64,000 nt of DNA from contig NZ_BCQM01000002.1 of the NCBI RefSeq assembly GCF_001552075.1, positions 1 to 64,000 on the forward strand. Reading direction: 5' to 3'. Positions within the stretch are counted from its first letter, which is position 1. Each line of letters starts with the position of its first letter. Made by a program: the position numbers and the translations under genes. Origin of the DNA: Arthrobacter luteolus NBRC 107841 (GTDB taxonomy: Bacteria; Actinomycetota; Actinomycetes; Actinomycetales; Micrococcaceae). The notes under the pieces were generated by a model. The model was not told where the DNA came from and ran no database searches. It saw only the letters and a program-made list of their open reading frames with translations. Shown in pieces: positions 16,475 to 26,255 of this stretch.

Positions 16475-16942
16475 TCAGGCCTTGATCGAGCCTTCGTGCC
16501 GGACGGGGAAGTTTACGCTGCGGGCGATGAAACACACACGGTTCGCTTCCTCGTGCAGGGTATTCGCCAGCTCCGGGTCACCCGATGCGATGCGGACCCG
16601 GGGCCGCAGCAGCACGGATGTGAACTCGCCGCTGCCGTCACGGTTCAGCCGCAGCGTCCCCTCCGCATCGTCTTCGTAGGACACAACGCTGATTCCGTGC
16701 TTCACCGCCACGTGCAGGTAGGAGAGCATATGGCACTGGGAAAGCGCCGAGAGCAGCAGCTGCTCCGGGTTCCACCGGTCCCGGTCACCGTGGAAGGTCG
16801 GGTCCGCGGTCCCGGCCAGATCGGGCAGCCCCGCAGCACGCAGCACATGGTCGCGCCCGTAGCCGCGGTAGGTCTGCGTGCCGGTGCCGCGGTTGCCGGT
16901 CCATTCCAGGGAGACACCGTAGCGGTGTTCAGAGAGATTCAC
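16475..16942 (-). CDS. OsmC/Ohr family peroxiredoxin-like protein
   Basis: A 155-aa protein with both redox cysteines of the family: LSALSQCHMLSYL (C70) and EEANRVCFIARSV (C137). Family members reduce organic hydroperoxides using dithiols or lipoylated proteins. Residues WNPEQLLLSAL are also typical. Located 58 bp upstream of mscS and on the same strand. The ATG at 16942 is adopted because MNLSEHRYGV matches family starts. Confidence 0.9.
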   Translation of the reverse strand: MNLSEHRYGVSLEWTGNRGTGTQTYRGYGRDHVLRAAGLPDLAGTADPTFHGDRDRWNPEQLLLSALSQCHMLSYLHVAVKHGISVVSYEDDAEGTLRLNRDGSGEFTSVLLRPRVRIASGDPELANTLHEEANRVCFIARSVNFPVRHEGSIKA

Positions 16943-17013
16943 AGCTCCAAACTACCGTGCGGGGCCCCTGGCCGGGACAGGCAGCCGCGGCACCAGGACA
17001 ACGGACAGGGATC

Positions 17014-19566
17014 CTAGCGGTCTACGGCCTGCGCCTTCAACGCGCGGACAACGCCGTCGCGGCTTTCGAGCAGCAGCCTGCGAAGGGCCGGCGCGTCATC
17101 CCCGAGGGAGTCCAGGAACGCGTCGGTGCGGTCCACCGTTTCCTGGGTGGTCAGTCGGGACGGGTAGAGCCCGACGACGATCTGCTGCGCGATCTCGTGG
17201 GTGCGGGAGGCCCACACCTCGCGGAGGGCCCCGAAGTACCGGTCCGCATAGGGCTCCAGGAGGGAGGTGTCATGGACCCGGCTGAACCCGCCGATCGCTG
17301 CGCGCTGGGCTGCGTTGGGCAGATCGGAGCGGACCACGATCGTGTCCCAGGCCGCCGCCTTCGCATCAGCGCTGGGCAGGGCCGCGCGGGCACCGGCCGC
17401 TGCCAGCTGACCTGTGGCAGTGGCATCGCGTTCCAGCTCTGCGGTGATATCGGCTTCTGCCATCCGTCCTCCGGCCACCAGAGCCGTGAGCAGCTCCCAG
17501 CGCAGGTCGGAATCGACTTCCAGCCCGTCCAGGGTGAGATCGCCGGAGAGGAGCGCTGCCACCGTGTCCAGCTGTTCCGGAGATTCAGCGTGGGAGGCGA
17601 AAGCCTTGACGAACTGGAGCTGCGAATCGGATCCGGGGGCAGCTTCGCGGCTGAGCTCCCACAGGCTGTCAGCTGCGGCAGCGGTCATCGGCTGCCGGTC
17701 CTCCGGCGCCACGTAGAACGTGAGCGTGGTGGCCAGCTGCCGCAGCAGCACCTGCACCACCGAGGAATCCGATTCGGAGGCGATGTTCTGCAGCACCAGT
17801 TCCACATAGTTGCGGGCGGGGATTTCACCGTCGCGCGCAGCATCCCACGCAGAGGCCCACACGAGGGTGCGCGGCAGGGAATCCGCAATGTCGCGGAGCC
17901 TGCGGGTAGCCAGCCGCCAGGAGGCGTCATCAAGGCGGATCTTGGCGTAGGCCAGGTCGTCGTCGTTCAGCAGCAGCAGGTCCGGGCGGGCGCGTCCGGC
18001 CAGTTCCGGCACGTCGGTGAGTTCGCCGTCGACGTCCAGTTCAATGCGGTGGCTGCGGCGCAGCTTTCCATCTTCATCCGCGTCATAGAACCCAATGGCC
18101 AGGCGGTGCGGTCGCAGGGTGGGGTAATCAGCGACGGCGGTCTGGCGGACCGCGAAGGACGTGATGACGCCGTCGTCGTTTACTTCCAGCTCCGGACGCA
18201 GGGTGTTGACCCCGGCCGTTTCCAGCCACTTGGCGGACCACTCGCCCAGGTCACGGCCGCTGGCTGCCTCAAGCTCGGAGAGGAGGTCCGCGAGCTCGGT
18301 ATTGGCCCAGGCATGCTTCCCGAAGTACTCCCGCACTCCCTGCATGAATTTGTCCTGGCCCACCCAGGCCACCAGCTGCTTCAGGACGGAGGCGCCCTTG
18401 GCATAGGTGATGCCGTCGAAATTAACCAGGACATCTTCCAGGTCGCGGATCTCTGCGACGATCGGATGGGTCGTGGGCAGCTGGTCCTGGCGGTAAGCCC
18501 AGGCCTTCTCCATGGACGCGAACGTGGTCCACGCCTGCTTGAACTCGGTTGCTTCGGCAGCGGCAAGGGCGGACATGAACTCGGCGAAAGATTCATTCAG
18601 CCAGAGGTCGTTCCACCAGCGCATCGTGACCAGGTCCCCGAACCACATGTGGGCCAGTTCGTGGAGGATCGTGGTGGCGCGCCGTTCCACCGTGGCATCC
18701 GGTACGCGGGAGCGGAAGACGTAGCTTTCCAGGAAGGTGACAGCCCCGGCGTTCTCCATGGCTCCGGCGTTGAACTCCGGCACAAACAGCTGGTCGTACT
18801 TCTCGAAGGGGTACGGCGTGCCGAACTGCGCCTCGTAGAATGCAAAGCCCTGCCGGGTGAGTTCGAAGATGTTCTCCGCGTCGAGGTATTCCATCAGGGA
18901 ACGGCGGGCGAACACACCCAGCGCGATGGTGCGGCCGTCGGAGCTGGTGAGCTCGGACCGGACGGACTGGTACGGGCCGGCGATCAGCGCGGTGATGTAG
19001 GAAGAAATCCGCGGAGTCGGCTCGAAGGACCAGGTGGCACGCGGGTGCTCGGTGTCGGTGGCGTCGGCGGCAACCGGTTCCGGCGTGGGGGAGTTGGAGA
19101 TGACATCCCAGTGCGCGGGGGCGGTGACAGTGAACCGGAAGCTGGCCTTGAGGTCGGGCTGCTCGAAGACGGCGAAGACGCGCCGCGAATCCGGGACCTC
19201 GAACTGTGAATAGAGGTAAACCTCGTTATCCACCGGGTCCACGAAGCGGTGCAGCCCTTCGCCGGTGTTCATGTAGGACGCGTCGGCTTCCACCACGAGC
19301 TCGTTGGCAGCGGCCAGGTTGGGCAGCTGGATCCGCACGCCGTCGGACACCGTTTCCGGATCCAGGCCGACGCCGTTGAGCGTGATCCGGTGGACGTTAG
19401 CCGTGACAGCGTCGATAAAAGTGGAGGCGCCCTGGGCCGCCGAGAACCGCACCACGGTGGTGCTTCCGAAGACTTCGTCGCCGCGGGTCAGATCGAGGTT
19501 GATGTCGTATGACTCGACATCGATCAGTTCTGCCCGTTCACGCGCTTCAGTGCGGGTGAGATTCAT
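17014..19566 (-). CDS. pepN: Aminopeptidase N (M1 family)
   Basis: An 850-aa cytosolic zinc aminopeptidase that trims N-terminal residues from peptides, probably those released by Clp and proteasome. The exopeptidase motif GAMENAG and zinc motif HELAHMWFGDLVT (HExxH, 18-residue gap to the second Glu in LNESFAEF) are both present, followed by the ERAP1-like helical C-domain (LRPELEVNDDG onward). Length matches actinobacterial PepN. Start chosen at ATG 19566 (MNLTRTEARERAEL); a TTG three codons upstream has a better spaced GAAAGG and is an alternative. Confidence 0.95.
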   Translation of the reverse strand: MNLTRTEARERAELIDVESYDINLDLTRGDEVFGSTTVVRFSAAQGASTFIDAVTANVHRITLNGVGLDPETVSDGVRIQLPNLAAANELVVEADASYMNTGEGLHRFVDPVDNEVYLYSQFEVPDSRRVFAVFEQPDLKASFRFTVTAPAHWDVISNSPTPEPVAADATDTEHPRATWSFEPTPRISSYITALIAGPYQSVRSELTSSDGRTIALGVFARRSLMEYLDAENIFELTRQGFAFYEAQFGTPYPFEKYDQLFVPEFNAGAMENAGAVTFLESYVFRSRVPDATVERRATTILHELAHMWFGDLVTMRWWNDLWLNESFAEFMSALAAAEATEFKQAWTTFASMEKAWAYRQDQLPTTHPIVAEIRDLEDVLVNFDGITYAKGASVLKQLVAWVGQDKFMQGVREYFGKHAWANTELADLLSELEAASGRDLGEWSAKWLETAGVNTLRPELEVNDDGVITSFAVRQTAVADYPTLRPHRLAIGFYDADEDGKLRRSHRIELDVDGELTDVPELAGRARPDLLLLNDDDLAYAKIRLDDASWRLATRRLRDIADSLPRTLVWASAWDAARDGEIPARNYVELVLQNIASESDSSVVQVLLRQLATTLTFYVAPEDRQPMTAAAADSLWELSREAAPGSDSQLQFVKAFASHAESPEQLDTVAALLSGDLTLDGLEVDSDLRWELLTALVAGGRMAEADITAELERDATATGQLAAAGARAALPSADAKAAAWDTIVVRSDLPNAAQRAAIGGFSRVHDTSLLEPYADRYFGALREVWASRTHEIAQQIVVGLYPSRLTTQETVDRTDAFLDSLGDDAPALRRLLLESRDGVVRALKAQAVDR

Positions 19567-19701
19567 ACCTGGCAAGGTAGAGCCTTTCGAAGTGGAGAGT
19601 GCAGCCGGCGGTCCGTTCAGAACCGCACGGCGTCAAGTGAATAACTGCAACATTCTCGCACTTTGCGCCATTCTGCCAAGTAGGAGCGGATGTTGGAACC
19701 T

Positions 19702-21870
19702 CTATCGGGCCACACCTACACCCGTTCCGCCATTCCGAGCCCATCGCCCTGTCAACGGCTTGTCGCCGAGATCTCCGAACATGAAGGATTGATGTGCTAT
19801 TACGCGAATGTTGCTGTTACTCAAATGCCAGTAATTTCCGCGCTGGACCCCAACGGTGCTGTAACCATCCCTGTCCCAGTCTCCAGCGACCGGGGTGTCA
19901 GAAGCATTGCCGTACAGGAAAGTGCCTTCAGCCACCGGTCGAATATTGCTGTTTGTTAGGAAGAAGCGCTTCGCGATGCCCTCTCCGCGAGCAACCCCGA
20001 GAGTGTCGTAGCCGTCTCCGTTCCAGTCTCCGATGACGGCTGTATCACCGCGGTTACCAAAGGGAACGATGCCGTCAGCCATACCCGAGCTGTTCGTGTT
20101 TTTGAGATACGCCGTCCCGTTGCGGTAGACGCCAATGGTGTCTTTGCCGTCCCCATCCCAATCACCGCAGATCGGCTGGTCACCGGGGTCGCCGAAGACG
20201 ATGCGCGTGGTCGACGTTCCGGAGGCGTTGTTACTGATTGTCCAGATTCCGCGGAAGAAAGTCGCGGGTGTCGCCTGGCCATCTCCGTCCCAGTCGCAAG
20301 TCAGAAACTGATCCGTCGGTACACCGAAGGTCGTCCCTGTGACAGGATTTCCGTTGAAATACAAGGATCCGCGTTTTGCGCCGGCAGAAATGGTGATCGA
20401 CGCTGAGGTGGAGCTGACCGAGTTGATTTTTACGCTCACCCCGGTATGGGTACTGAAGGTCTGGCCTGCCTGCCATGCATGGTTGGTGTTGTAGTAGCCG
20501 GCGAACGGTTTGGTAGAGGGCGGAATGATGAGTGAATTTACAGCCCAGGAGTTGGCTGCATCTGCCTTGACGATCTTGATTCCGCGATTGCCCGCGGAGC
20601 CCCACTGAAGATGCTCGTCGTAGCCGACAGGCTGACGCAGCTCAATATAGTAGGTCTCACCGGATTGAGGGTCTCTGAATTTCACGGCCCGGTTTGCTGC
20701 AGTGCCACCCCAGGGCGTCAAAGTGTAGGTCTTGGAGCCGTCGGCATTGCCGGCGTTCAGAATTTCGTTGCCCCTGCCAAATCCGCCGGCGTCCCAGAAA
20801 TAGGCGTTTATAACCGGGTGGTAGTACTGGGCTGAACCCATCAGGTCGGTGGTGTCGCCGTACTCACGACTGCTGCAGGCGCCGTCAGTCCATCGGCCGT
20901 TCGCCGCACTGACATCCGACCGGCCGTTGGTGCATTGCAGGCTGTTGGCGTGCAGCAGCCCCAAAACGTGCCCGACCTCGTGCGTGACTACGTTGTTAGT
21001 GAACGAGGAAGGCGCGGGCATCAGGATCCGGCCCGCAGTACCACCTGTCGTCCACCCACCGCCGAGGATGCCGCCGTAGCCGCCGGATTTAAGATCTGCG
21101 GTTGGCACAAACACGACGAGGGCGGTGTAGGGGCTATCCACCCACTTCAGCTCGCGTGCGATTTTGTTCATCATCGTGGCGTAGTCGTCGTTTGCATGTG
21201 CGGAGGCGCTGTAGTGCACCTTTTCGGAGACGATCGACATGGAGAGCCGGTTGTTGGACATGGCCTTCCAGTAGGAGTTGGCACTGGACACGGAGTTTCG
21301 AGCCGCAGCCAGATTCACCAGGTTGCCGTTGCCCTGCACCGTCGCCCGCACCAAGGTGACCTTGATGTTCCCGGCGCGGGCAGCGGCGGACAGCATGCTC
21401 GCGGCACCACCCCTGGCTTGAGTGGAAGCTGCCTGCTCGTGTTCTTCGGTCTCCACGGCGGACCGGACGCTTCCATCTGCTTCGGTAATCAAAGGAGTGT
21501 CCGGCCCGGGAACGACGTGGCCTTCGCCAACAGGCACGTAAACGAAGCCGTCGTCGTCCGGTTCGCTGGTTTCTTCGTCTGCTGGTGGCTGGGTGGTGGC
21601 TGCAGCCACGTCGGAGGTCGGGGCTGCCGCAGGCGGGACCGGCACCTCCGGCGACGGAACGATCGTTTCAGCAGACCCGCCGTCCGGCTCGCCTTCGCCC
21701 GCGGCTGGCGGCGACGGAGCCGGGAATGCAGGATCCACGGCTATTTCAGAGCCGTCAGCCGGGTCCGTCGCCTGAACTGTGGGTGCCAGCGCGGCAGCAG
21801 GCGCGGCCAGGCCGCCCAGCGTCAGCGCGGACATCAGTGCCGCAAGAAGGGCGAGTTTTCCGGTTTTCAT
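19702..21870 (-). CDS. Secreted metzincin metalloprotease with C-terminal FG-GAP-like repeats
   Basis: A 722-aa exported protein. Signal peptide at 1-28, then a Pro/Ala/Glu-rich propeptide-like region to about residue 165. The catalytic domain has HEVGHVLGLLHA (about 297-307, HExxHxxGxxH) and a Met-turn candidate DLMGSAQYY. C-terminal residues about 490-722 hold five repeats built on FGDPGDQPICGDWDGDG and GVYRNG, with DxDxDG calcium-type loops, likely a beta-propeller. Activity is probably in nutrient scavenging or cell-wall surroundings. ATG with a basic MKTGK start chosen because it begins a proper signal peptide; the frame extends upstream without homology. Base composition looks slightly lower in GC than neighbours. 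Confidence 0.85.
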   Translation of the reverse strand: MKTGKLALLAALMSALTLGGLAAPAAALAPTVQATDPADGSEIAVDPAFPAPSPPAAGEGEPDGGSAETIVPSPEVPVPPAAAPTSDVAAATTQPPADEETSEPDDDGFVYVPVGEGHVVPGPDTPLITEADGSVRSAVETEEHEQAASTQARGGAASMLSAAARAGNIKVTLVRATVQGNGNLVNLAAARNSVSSANSYWKAMSNNRLSMSIVSEKVHYSASAHANDDYATMMNKIARELKWVDSPYTALVVFVPTADLKSGGYGGILGGGWTTGGTAGRILMPAPSSFTNNVVTHEVGHVLGLLHANSLQCTNGRSDVSAANGRWTDGACSSREYGDTTDLMGSAQYYHPVINAYFWDAGGFGRGNEILNAGNADGSKTYTLTPWGGTAANRAVKFRDPQSGETYYIELRQPVGYDEHLQWGSAGNRGIKIVKADAANSWAVNSLIIPPSTKPFAGYYNTNHAWQAGQTFSTHTGVSVKINSVSSTSASITISAGAKRGSLYFNGNPVTGTTFGVPTDQFLTCDWDGDGQATPATFFRGIWTISNNASGTSTTRIVFGDPGDQPICGDWDGDGKDTIGVYRNGTAYLKNTNSSGMADGIVPFGNRGDTAVIGDWNGDGYDTLGVARGEGIAKRFFLTNSNIRPVAEGTFLYGNASDTPVAGDWDRDGYSTVGVQRGNYWHLSNSNIRVIAHQSFMFGDLGDKPLTGRWARNGGTGVGVAR

Positions 21871-22091
21871 GGCGGTCCTTGCATAGCGTGTCGACTCCGG
21901 TTCCGGGGCTGCGGTCCTGCCGGGACTCTCCGTTGACCGGAGCTGCCGGGTGGATTTCCGGTCCCAGCGAAACCGCCTGCACTCTCTGCTATCGGCCGCC
22001 ATCGCGTCAGCGTTACCGGTTTGGAAGTGGCAGCGCCAAAAAAGTTAGGCTTGACGTGGCAGTCCTTCCACCTTCCAATGAACGGAAACCA

Positions 22092-22568
22092 ATGCGCGTC
22101 CACATCGCAACCGACCATGCCGGGCTCGAGCTTTCAGCACATCTGCAGGAACACCTCGCCGCGAAGGGCTACGACGTCGTAGACCACGGGCCGCAGGAAT
22201 ACGATGCCGAGGACGATTACCCGGCATTCTGCATCAATGCCGCTGCAGCCGTCATCGTGGACCAGGAATCGGGGCTCAGCGCGCTGGGTATCGTCCTGGG
22301 CGGTTCGGGCAACGGCGAGCAGATCGCCGCGAACAAGGTCCGCGGCGTCCGTGCGGCGCTGGCATGGAACCTGGACACAGCCCGCCTGGCACGCCAGCAT
22401 AACGATGCCAACGTCGTGGCGGTGGGCGGCCGCCAGCATTCCCTGGCGGAGGCAACGGAGATCATTGACGCGTTCCTGGAAGAGCCTTTCAGCGATGCTG
22501 AGCGGCACATCCGCCGCATCGCGCAGATTGCCGAGTATGAAGTCACCGGAAGCATCGCCGCCAGCTGA
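22092..22568 (+). CDS. rpiB: Ribose-5-phosphate isomerase B
   Basis: A 158-aa enzyme interconverting ribulose 5-phosphate and ribose 5-phosphate in the pentose phosphate pathway. VHIATDHAGLEL supplies the substrate-binding Asp/His, and GGSGNGEQIAANK has the Glu form of the catalytic base (as in M. tuberculosis RpiB) instead of Cys. The ATG at 22092 follows GGAAACC. The upstream open frame is antisense to the metalloprotease region and ignored. The stop overlaps the next gene's ATG (TGATG). Confidence 0.95.
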   Translation: MRVHIATDHAGLELSAHLQEHLAAKGYDVVDHGPQEYDAEDDYPAFCINAAAAVIVDQESGLSALGIVLGGSGNGEQIAANKVRGVRAALAWNLDTARLARQHNDANVVAVGGRQHSLAEATEIIDAFLEEPFSDAERHIRRIAQIAEYEVTGSIAAS

Positions 22569-23461
22569 TGCCTGAAGGCCACTCCATCCACCGCCTCGCC
22601 CGGCAATTCACCTCGGTGTTTGCCGGGCAGCGGCTTTCTGTCTCCAGCCCCCAGGGCAGGTTCGCCGCGGGCGCCGCCCGGCTGGATGGGCAGACCCTGG
22701 TGGCAGCCGCAGCCCACGGCAAGCAGCTGTTCCTGGAATTCGACAATGAACTGTTCCTGCGGATCCATCTGGGGCTCTACGGAGCGTTCGACTTCGGCGG
22801 GGACGAGACTTTCCGCGGTGCCTCCAGCATCGGTGCCCCGCGCAGGGTGGGGGAGCGGGAGCTGGCTGACGACGACGGCGGCAGCGGCGGCACTTACGCC
22901 GGCCCGCCGCCGCCCAAGGGCGCGGTCCGGGTGCGACTGGTCTCCGAACACGGGTGGGCCGATCTCCGCGGTCCGACGGCGTGCGAGGTCATTACACCCG
23001 GGGAGCAGCGGGCTGCGCTGGCGAAGCTGGGGCCGGATCCGCTGCAGCCGAACGCCGATCCGGAGGAATTCGTGCGGCGTCTGACCACGCGGGCCTCACC
23101 CGTTGGCCTGCTGCTTATGAACCAGGAAGTGCTGGCCGGGGTTGGAAATGTCTACCGTGCGGAAGTTCTTTTCCGCCAGCGGCTTTCCCCCTGGCGGACG
23201 GGGAAAGCGCTGTGCAGCGAACAGGCGCTGGAACTCTGGAACGACGTCGTGTCTGTCATGGGTGACGGCGTGGCCGCAGGTCGAATTGTTACGACGCGCC
23301 AGGAACACCGCGGCGACCGTGCCGTGCCCGTTCCCACGGGGGAGGCGCACTACGTCTACAAACGCCAGGGTCTTCCGTGCCGGATCTGCGGCTGCGAGAT
23401 AGCCATGACGGAGATGGCTGCCCGGAAACTCTACTGGTGTCCGGCCTGCCAGCAGGATTAG
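22568..23461 (+). CDS. nei2: Fpg/Nei family DNA glycosylase (Nei2-like endonuclease VIII)
   Basis: A 297-aa base-excision repair enzyme. MPEGHSIHRLARQ starts with the catalytic Pro2-Glu3; the helix-two-turn-helix is NQEVLAGVGNVYRAE; and the C-terminal zinc finger is complete, CRICGCEIAMTEMAARKLYWC-type with CPAC at the end. MPEGH marks the actinobacterial Nei2 group, which removes oxidised pyrimidines. It has a Gly/Asp-rich insertion near residues 95-120. Translationally coupled to rpiB. Confidence 0.92.
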   Translation: MPEGHSIHRLARQFTSVFAGQRLSVSSPQGRFAAGAARLDGQTLVAAAAHGKQLFLEFDNELFLRIHLGLYGAFDFGGDETFRGASSIGAPRRVGERELADDDGGSGGTYAGPPPPKGAVRVRLVSEHGWADLRGPTACEVITPGEQRAALAKLGPDPLQPNADPEEFVRRLTTRASPVGLLLMNQEVLAGVGNVYRAEVLFRQRLSPWRTGKALCSEQALELWNDVVSVMGDGVAAGRIVTTRQEHRGDRAVPVPTGEAHYVYKRQGLPCRICGCEIAMTEMAARKLYWCPACQQD

Positions 23462-23489
23462 GCGTCAAAGACGCACAAAAACGACGCAC

Positions 23490-23542
23490 AAAAAAGTCCC
23501 TGTTCCTCCTGCGGGCAGTTGCTCGCGGGGAGGGACAGGGAC
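23490..23542 (-). terminator. Intrinsic terminator of tRNA-Gly
   Basis: On the minus strand the arms 23529-23542 and 23496-23509 form a 14-bp stem with one mismatch and a 19-nt loop, followed by a run of six T (plus-strand AAAAAA at 23490-23495). It lies 22 bp beyond the tRNA-Gly 3' end. The same DNA also lies downstream of nei2. Confidence 0.8.
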
Positions 23543-23563
23543 CACTTTGAAAGGATTTTCTGA

Positions 23564-23637
23564 TGGAGGGGATGACGGGAATCGAACCCGCGTAATCAGT
23601 TTGGAAGACTGAGGCTCTACCATTGAGCTACATCCCC
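23564..23637 (-). tRNA. tRNA-Gly (TCC)
   Basis: Reverse complement GGGGATGTAGCTCAATGGT with anticodon loop CTTCCAA (anticodon TCC), T-arm CGGG-TTCGATT-CCCG, acceptor ATCCCC, and an encoded CCA at 23564-23566. All arms pair. Confidence 0.96.
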
Positions 23638-23787
23638 GGCGCCGTAAGGCAGAATTTACCTTAGCACGGCTTTTCGGCGGATGAATAATCGGTGGTGTCC
23701 CCACCGGGATCAGGCGTTCAACAGGGGTTCGGCATCCCGGAATTGTGCATCGGACTTGCAATGCCGGTAGGCTGTCAGGTGCACTGA

Positions 23788-23861
23788 CGGGGTGTAGCTC
23801 AGCTTGGAAGAGCGCCTGCTTTGGGAGCAGGAAGTCGCAGGTTCAAATCCTGTCACCCCGA
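23788..23861 (+). tRNA. tRNA-Pro (TGG)
   Basis: CGGGGTG pairs with CACCCCG; anticodon stem CCTGC/GCAGG encloses TTTGGGA with anticodon TGG; T-arm CGCAG-GTTCAAATC-CTG present. No CCA encoded. It lies 55 bp upstream of tig on the same strand. Confidence 0.96.
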
Positions 23862-23916
23862 CTCTGTATAAACGACGGTGCAGATCAACCCCAGACCCCT
23901 CAGGAGAACTAACGCT

Positions 23917-25275
23917 GTGAAGAGCGCTGTAGAAAACCTCACACCCACGCGGGTAAAGCTCAACGTCGAAGTTCCGCTTGAGGAACTGAAGCCGAGCATC
24001 GACGAGGCCTACAAGACCATCGCCACCCAGGTGCAGGTCCCGGGCTTCCGCAAGGGCAAGGTCCCCAACCAGCTCATCGATCAGCGCGTTGGCCGTGGCT
24101 ATGTCCTGGAAACCGCCATCAATGAGGGCCTCAACGGCTTCTACCAGGCAGCGGTCCAGGAAACGGGCATCCGCCCGCTCAGCCGCCCTGAGGTGGAAAT
24201 CAGCGAAGTGCCGGATCCGACCTCCAACGAAGGCCAGCTGGTCTTCAACGTCGAGCTGGATATCCGCCCCGAAATCGAGCTCCCGGATTACGCCGGCATT
24301 GAGGTCACCGTCGAGGCTGCAGAAGCCGGCGACGCGGACATCGAGAAGGCACTGGACGAGCTGCGTGGCCGCTTCGGCACACTGAAGTCCGTCGACCGCC
24401 CGGCCGCAGACAACGATTTCCTCACCATGGACCTGGTCGCCAAGGTTGACGGTGAAGAGGTCGATTCGGCCGCAGACCTGTCCTACCAGGTTGGCGCCGG
24501 CACCATGCTTGAAGGCATGGACGAAGCAGTTACCGGCCTGTCCACGGACGAGTCCGCAACGTTCAACACCAAGCTTGCCGGCGGCGAGCACGCAGGATCC
24601 GACGCCGAGGTGACCGTTACGGTCAAGGCCGTCAAGGAGCGCGAGCTGCCCGAGGCCAATGACGATTTCGCCCAGCTTGCCAGCGAATTCGACACCATCG
24701 CTGAACTCCGCGAAGACCTGGCCAAGCGCGCTGCCGAGTCTAAGGTCATGGAGCAGGGCGTAGAAGCCCGCGACAAGGTCCTGGAGAAGCTCCTGGAAAT
24801 GGTCGAGGTTCCGGTTCCGGAATCCGTCATCGAAGAGCAGCTGGAGCAGCACTTCAACTCTGACACCGAGCACGCTGCAGGCGAGGATCACGACACGGAA
24901 GAACACCGTGCCGAGATCCGCACCAACACCGAGCAGGCGTTCAAGAACGAAATCATCCTTGACGCCGTGGCGGACAAGGAAGAGGTCGGGGTCAACCAGA
25001 ACGAGCTCATCGACTACATCGTCTCCATGGCCGGCCAGTACGGCATGGACCCGAACCAGTTCGCCCAGCTGATCGACCAGGGTGGACAGGTACCGATGAT
25101 GGTTGGCGAAGTCCGCCGCCGCAAGGCCCTCGCAAAGGTCCTGGAACTAGCCAAGGTCACCGACACCACCGGTGCCGAGGTTGACCTCAGCGCATTCGTC
25201 CGCCCGGAAGGCGAAGAAGCAGCTGCCGAGTCCAGCGACGAAGCAGCAGAAGAGACCACCGGGGATAAGGCCTAG
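23917..25275 (+). CDS. tig: Trigger factor (ribosome-associated chaperone and PPIase)
   Basis: A 452-aa chaperone that docks at ribosomal protein L23 near the exit tunnel. N-terminal domain has the ribosome-binding signature PGFRKGKVP (about residues 43-51). The FKBP-type PPIase domain (about 160-240) includes [17 protein letters not shown] and [13 protein letters not shown]. The helical C-domain runs to about 430, followed by an acidic Glu/Ala tail. GTG start at 23917 is preceded by AGGAGA 9 bp upstream. It leads a protein quality-control block with clpP1, clpP2 and clpX. Confidence 0.97.
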   Translation: MKSAVENLTPTRVKLNVEVPLEELKPSIDEAYKTIATQVQVPGFRKGKVPNQLIDQRVGRGYVLETAINEGLNGFYQAAVQETGIRPLSRPEVEISEVPDPTSNEGQLVFNVELDIRPEIELPDYAGIEVTVEAAEAGDADIEKALDELRGRFGTLKSVDRPAADNDFLTMDLVAKVDGEEVDSAADLSYQVGAGTMLEGMDEAVTGLSTDESATFNTKLAGGEHAGSDAEVTVTVKAVKERELPEANDDFAQLASEFDTIAELREDLAKRAAESKVMEQGVEARDKVLEKLLEMVEVPVPESVIEEQLEQHFNSDTEHAAGEDHDTEEHRAEIRTNTEQAFKNEIILDAVADKEEVGVNQNELIDYIVSMAGQYGMDPNQFAQLIDQGGQVPMMVGEVRRRKALAKVLELAKVTDTTGAEVDLSAFVRPEGEEAAAESSDEAAEETTGDKA

Positions 25276-25303
25276 CCTTTTCCCGCCCGGCTTGTCCGGA
25301 CAC

Positions 25304-25344
25304 GAAGCGCCGCAGCCTTTTGGGCTGCGGCGCTTCCTGCTTTT
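25304..25344 (+). terminator. Intrinsic terminator of tig
   Basis: GAAGCGCCGCAGCC (25304-25317) pairs perfectly with 25323-25336 around TTTTG, followed by CTGCTTTT. Confidence 0.9.
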
Positions 25345-25433
25345 AACCGGGTCCGTGCTTTACCCCCTCCGGCTGCTTAACCCGCAGGCCGGAGCCGTGC
25401 CGTTGCGGTCCACCAGCCGCACCGCCCACCGTG

Positions 25434-25444
25434 CGCCGTCAGCG
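25434..25444. promoter_or_regulatory. Candidate ClgR operator upstream of clpP1P2
   Basis: The reverse complement reads CGCTGACGGCG, fitting the remembered ClgR core CGCYNANRGCG, and the flanking TGTT fits the A/T preference on one side. It lies about 125 bp before the clpP1 start. ClgR activates clpP1P2 in corynebacteria, mycobacteria and streptomycetes. The consensus is from memory and no score was computed. Confidence 0.45.
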
Positions 25445-25568
25445 AACAGCGCACGTAACGGGAGCAAAAGCCGCGTTGGAGAGGTTAGTGTCCAAGGAGA
25501 GATAAACGGCGGAGGCCGGTCCGGTGCAAAGCGGACCCGTTTACCGCCAGAGCGAGAGGTCACTCAGT

Positions 25569-26210
25569 ATGGCAAATGCACCCAGCACACCCACTATGGC
25601 TACTGTGGACCCGGCCAGCCGGGATGACTACATCTACAACCGGCTGCTGAAGGAACGGATCATCTGGCTCGGCTCGGAAGTCCGGGACGACAACGCCAAC
25701 GCGATCTGCTCCCAGCTCCTGCTCCTCTCCGCGGAGGATCCCGAGAAGGATATCTACCTCTACATCAACTCTCCCGGCGGCTCCGTGACCGCCGGTATGG
25801 CCATCTACGACACGATGCAGTTCATTCCGAACGACGTCGTGACCGTTGCCACCGGCCTGGCCGCCTCGATGGGACAGTTCCTGCTGTCCTCCGGCACCAA
25901 GGGCAAGCGTTACGCCACCCCGCACGCCCGCATCCTGATGCACCAGCCGTCCGGCGGCATCGGCGGCACCGCTTCTGACATCCGCATCCAGGCCGAGCTG
26001 ATCCTGCACATGAAGCAGGTTATGGCCGAGCTGACTGCAGAGCAGACCGGACAGAGCGTCGAGACGATCCTGAAGGACAACGACCGCGACAAGTGGTTCA
26101 CCGCTGAAGAGGGCCTCGCCTACGGCTTCTTCGACAAGATCTCTGCCCACGCCGGCGGCGTCACCGGCGGCGGCGGAACCAACCAGGACCTGGATGGCGA
26201 GCAGGAATAA
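25569..26210 (+). CDS. clpP1: ATP-dependent Clp protease proteolytic subunit ClpP1
   Basis: A 213-aa serine peptidase. Catalytic triad: S100 in [11 protein letters not shown]125 in [10 protein letters not shown] and D174 in DNDRDKWF. The N-terminus is about 20 residues before [15 protein letters not shown] and may be processed. The C-terminus is a Gly-rich [13 protein letters not shown] tail. It forms the hetero-tetradecamer with ClpP2 and docks to ClpX/ClpC. Start ATG at 25569 follows GAGAGGT; upstream frame has no homology. clpP2 begins 45 bp downstream. Confidence 0.95.
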   Translation: MANAPSTPTMATVDPASRDDYIYNRLLKERIIWLGSEVRDDNANAICSQLLLLSAEDPEKDIYLYINSPGGSVTAGMAIYDTMQFIPNDVVTVATGLAASMGQFLLSSGTKGKRYATPHARILMHQPSGGIGGTASDIRIQAELILHMKQVMAELTAEQTGQSVETILKDNDRDKWFTAEEGLAYGFFDKISAHAGGVTGGGGTNQDLDGEQE

Positions 26211-26255
26211 CCACCCGCGGCCGGCCAGCGCACCACAGACTTCAGGAGTAAAGCA

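Noticed and set aside
16957-19209. 750-residue open frame antisense to pepN
   Set aside because: Shadow of pepN third-position GC; no domain, start signal or homologous motif.
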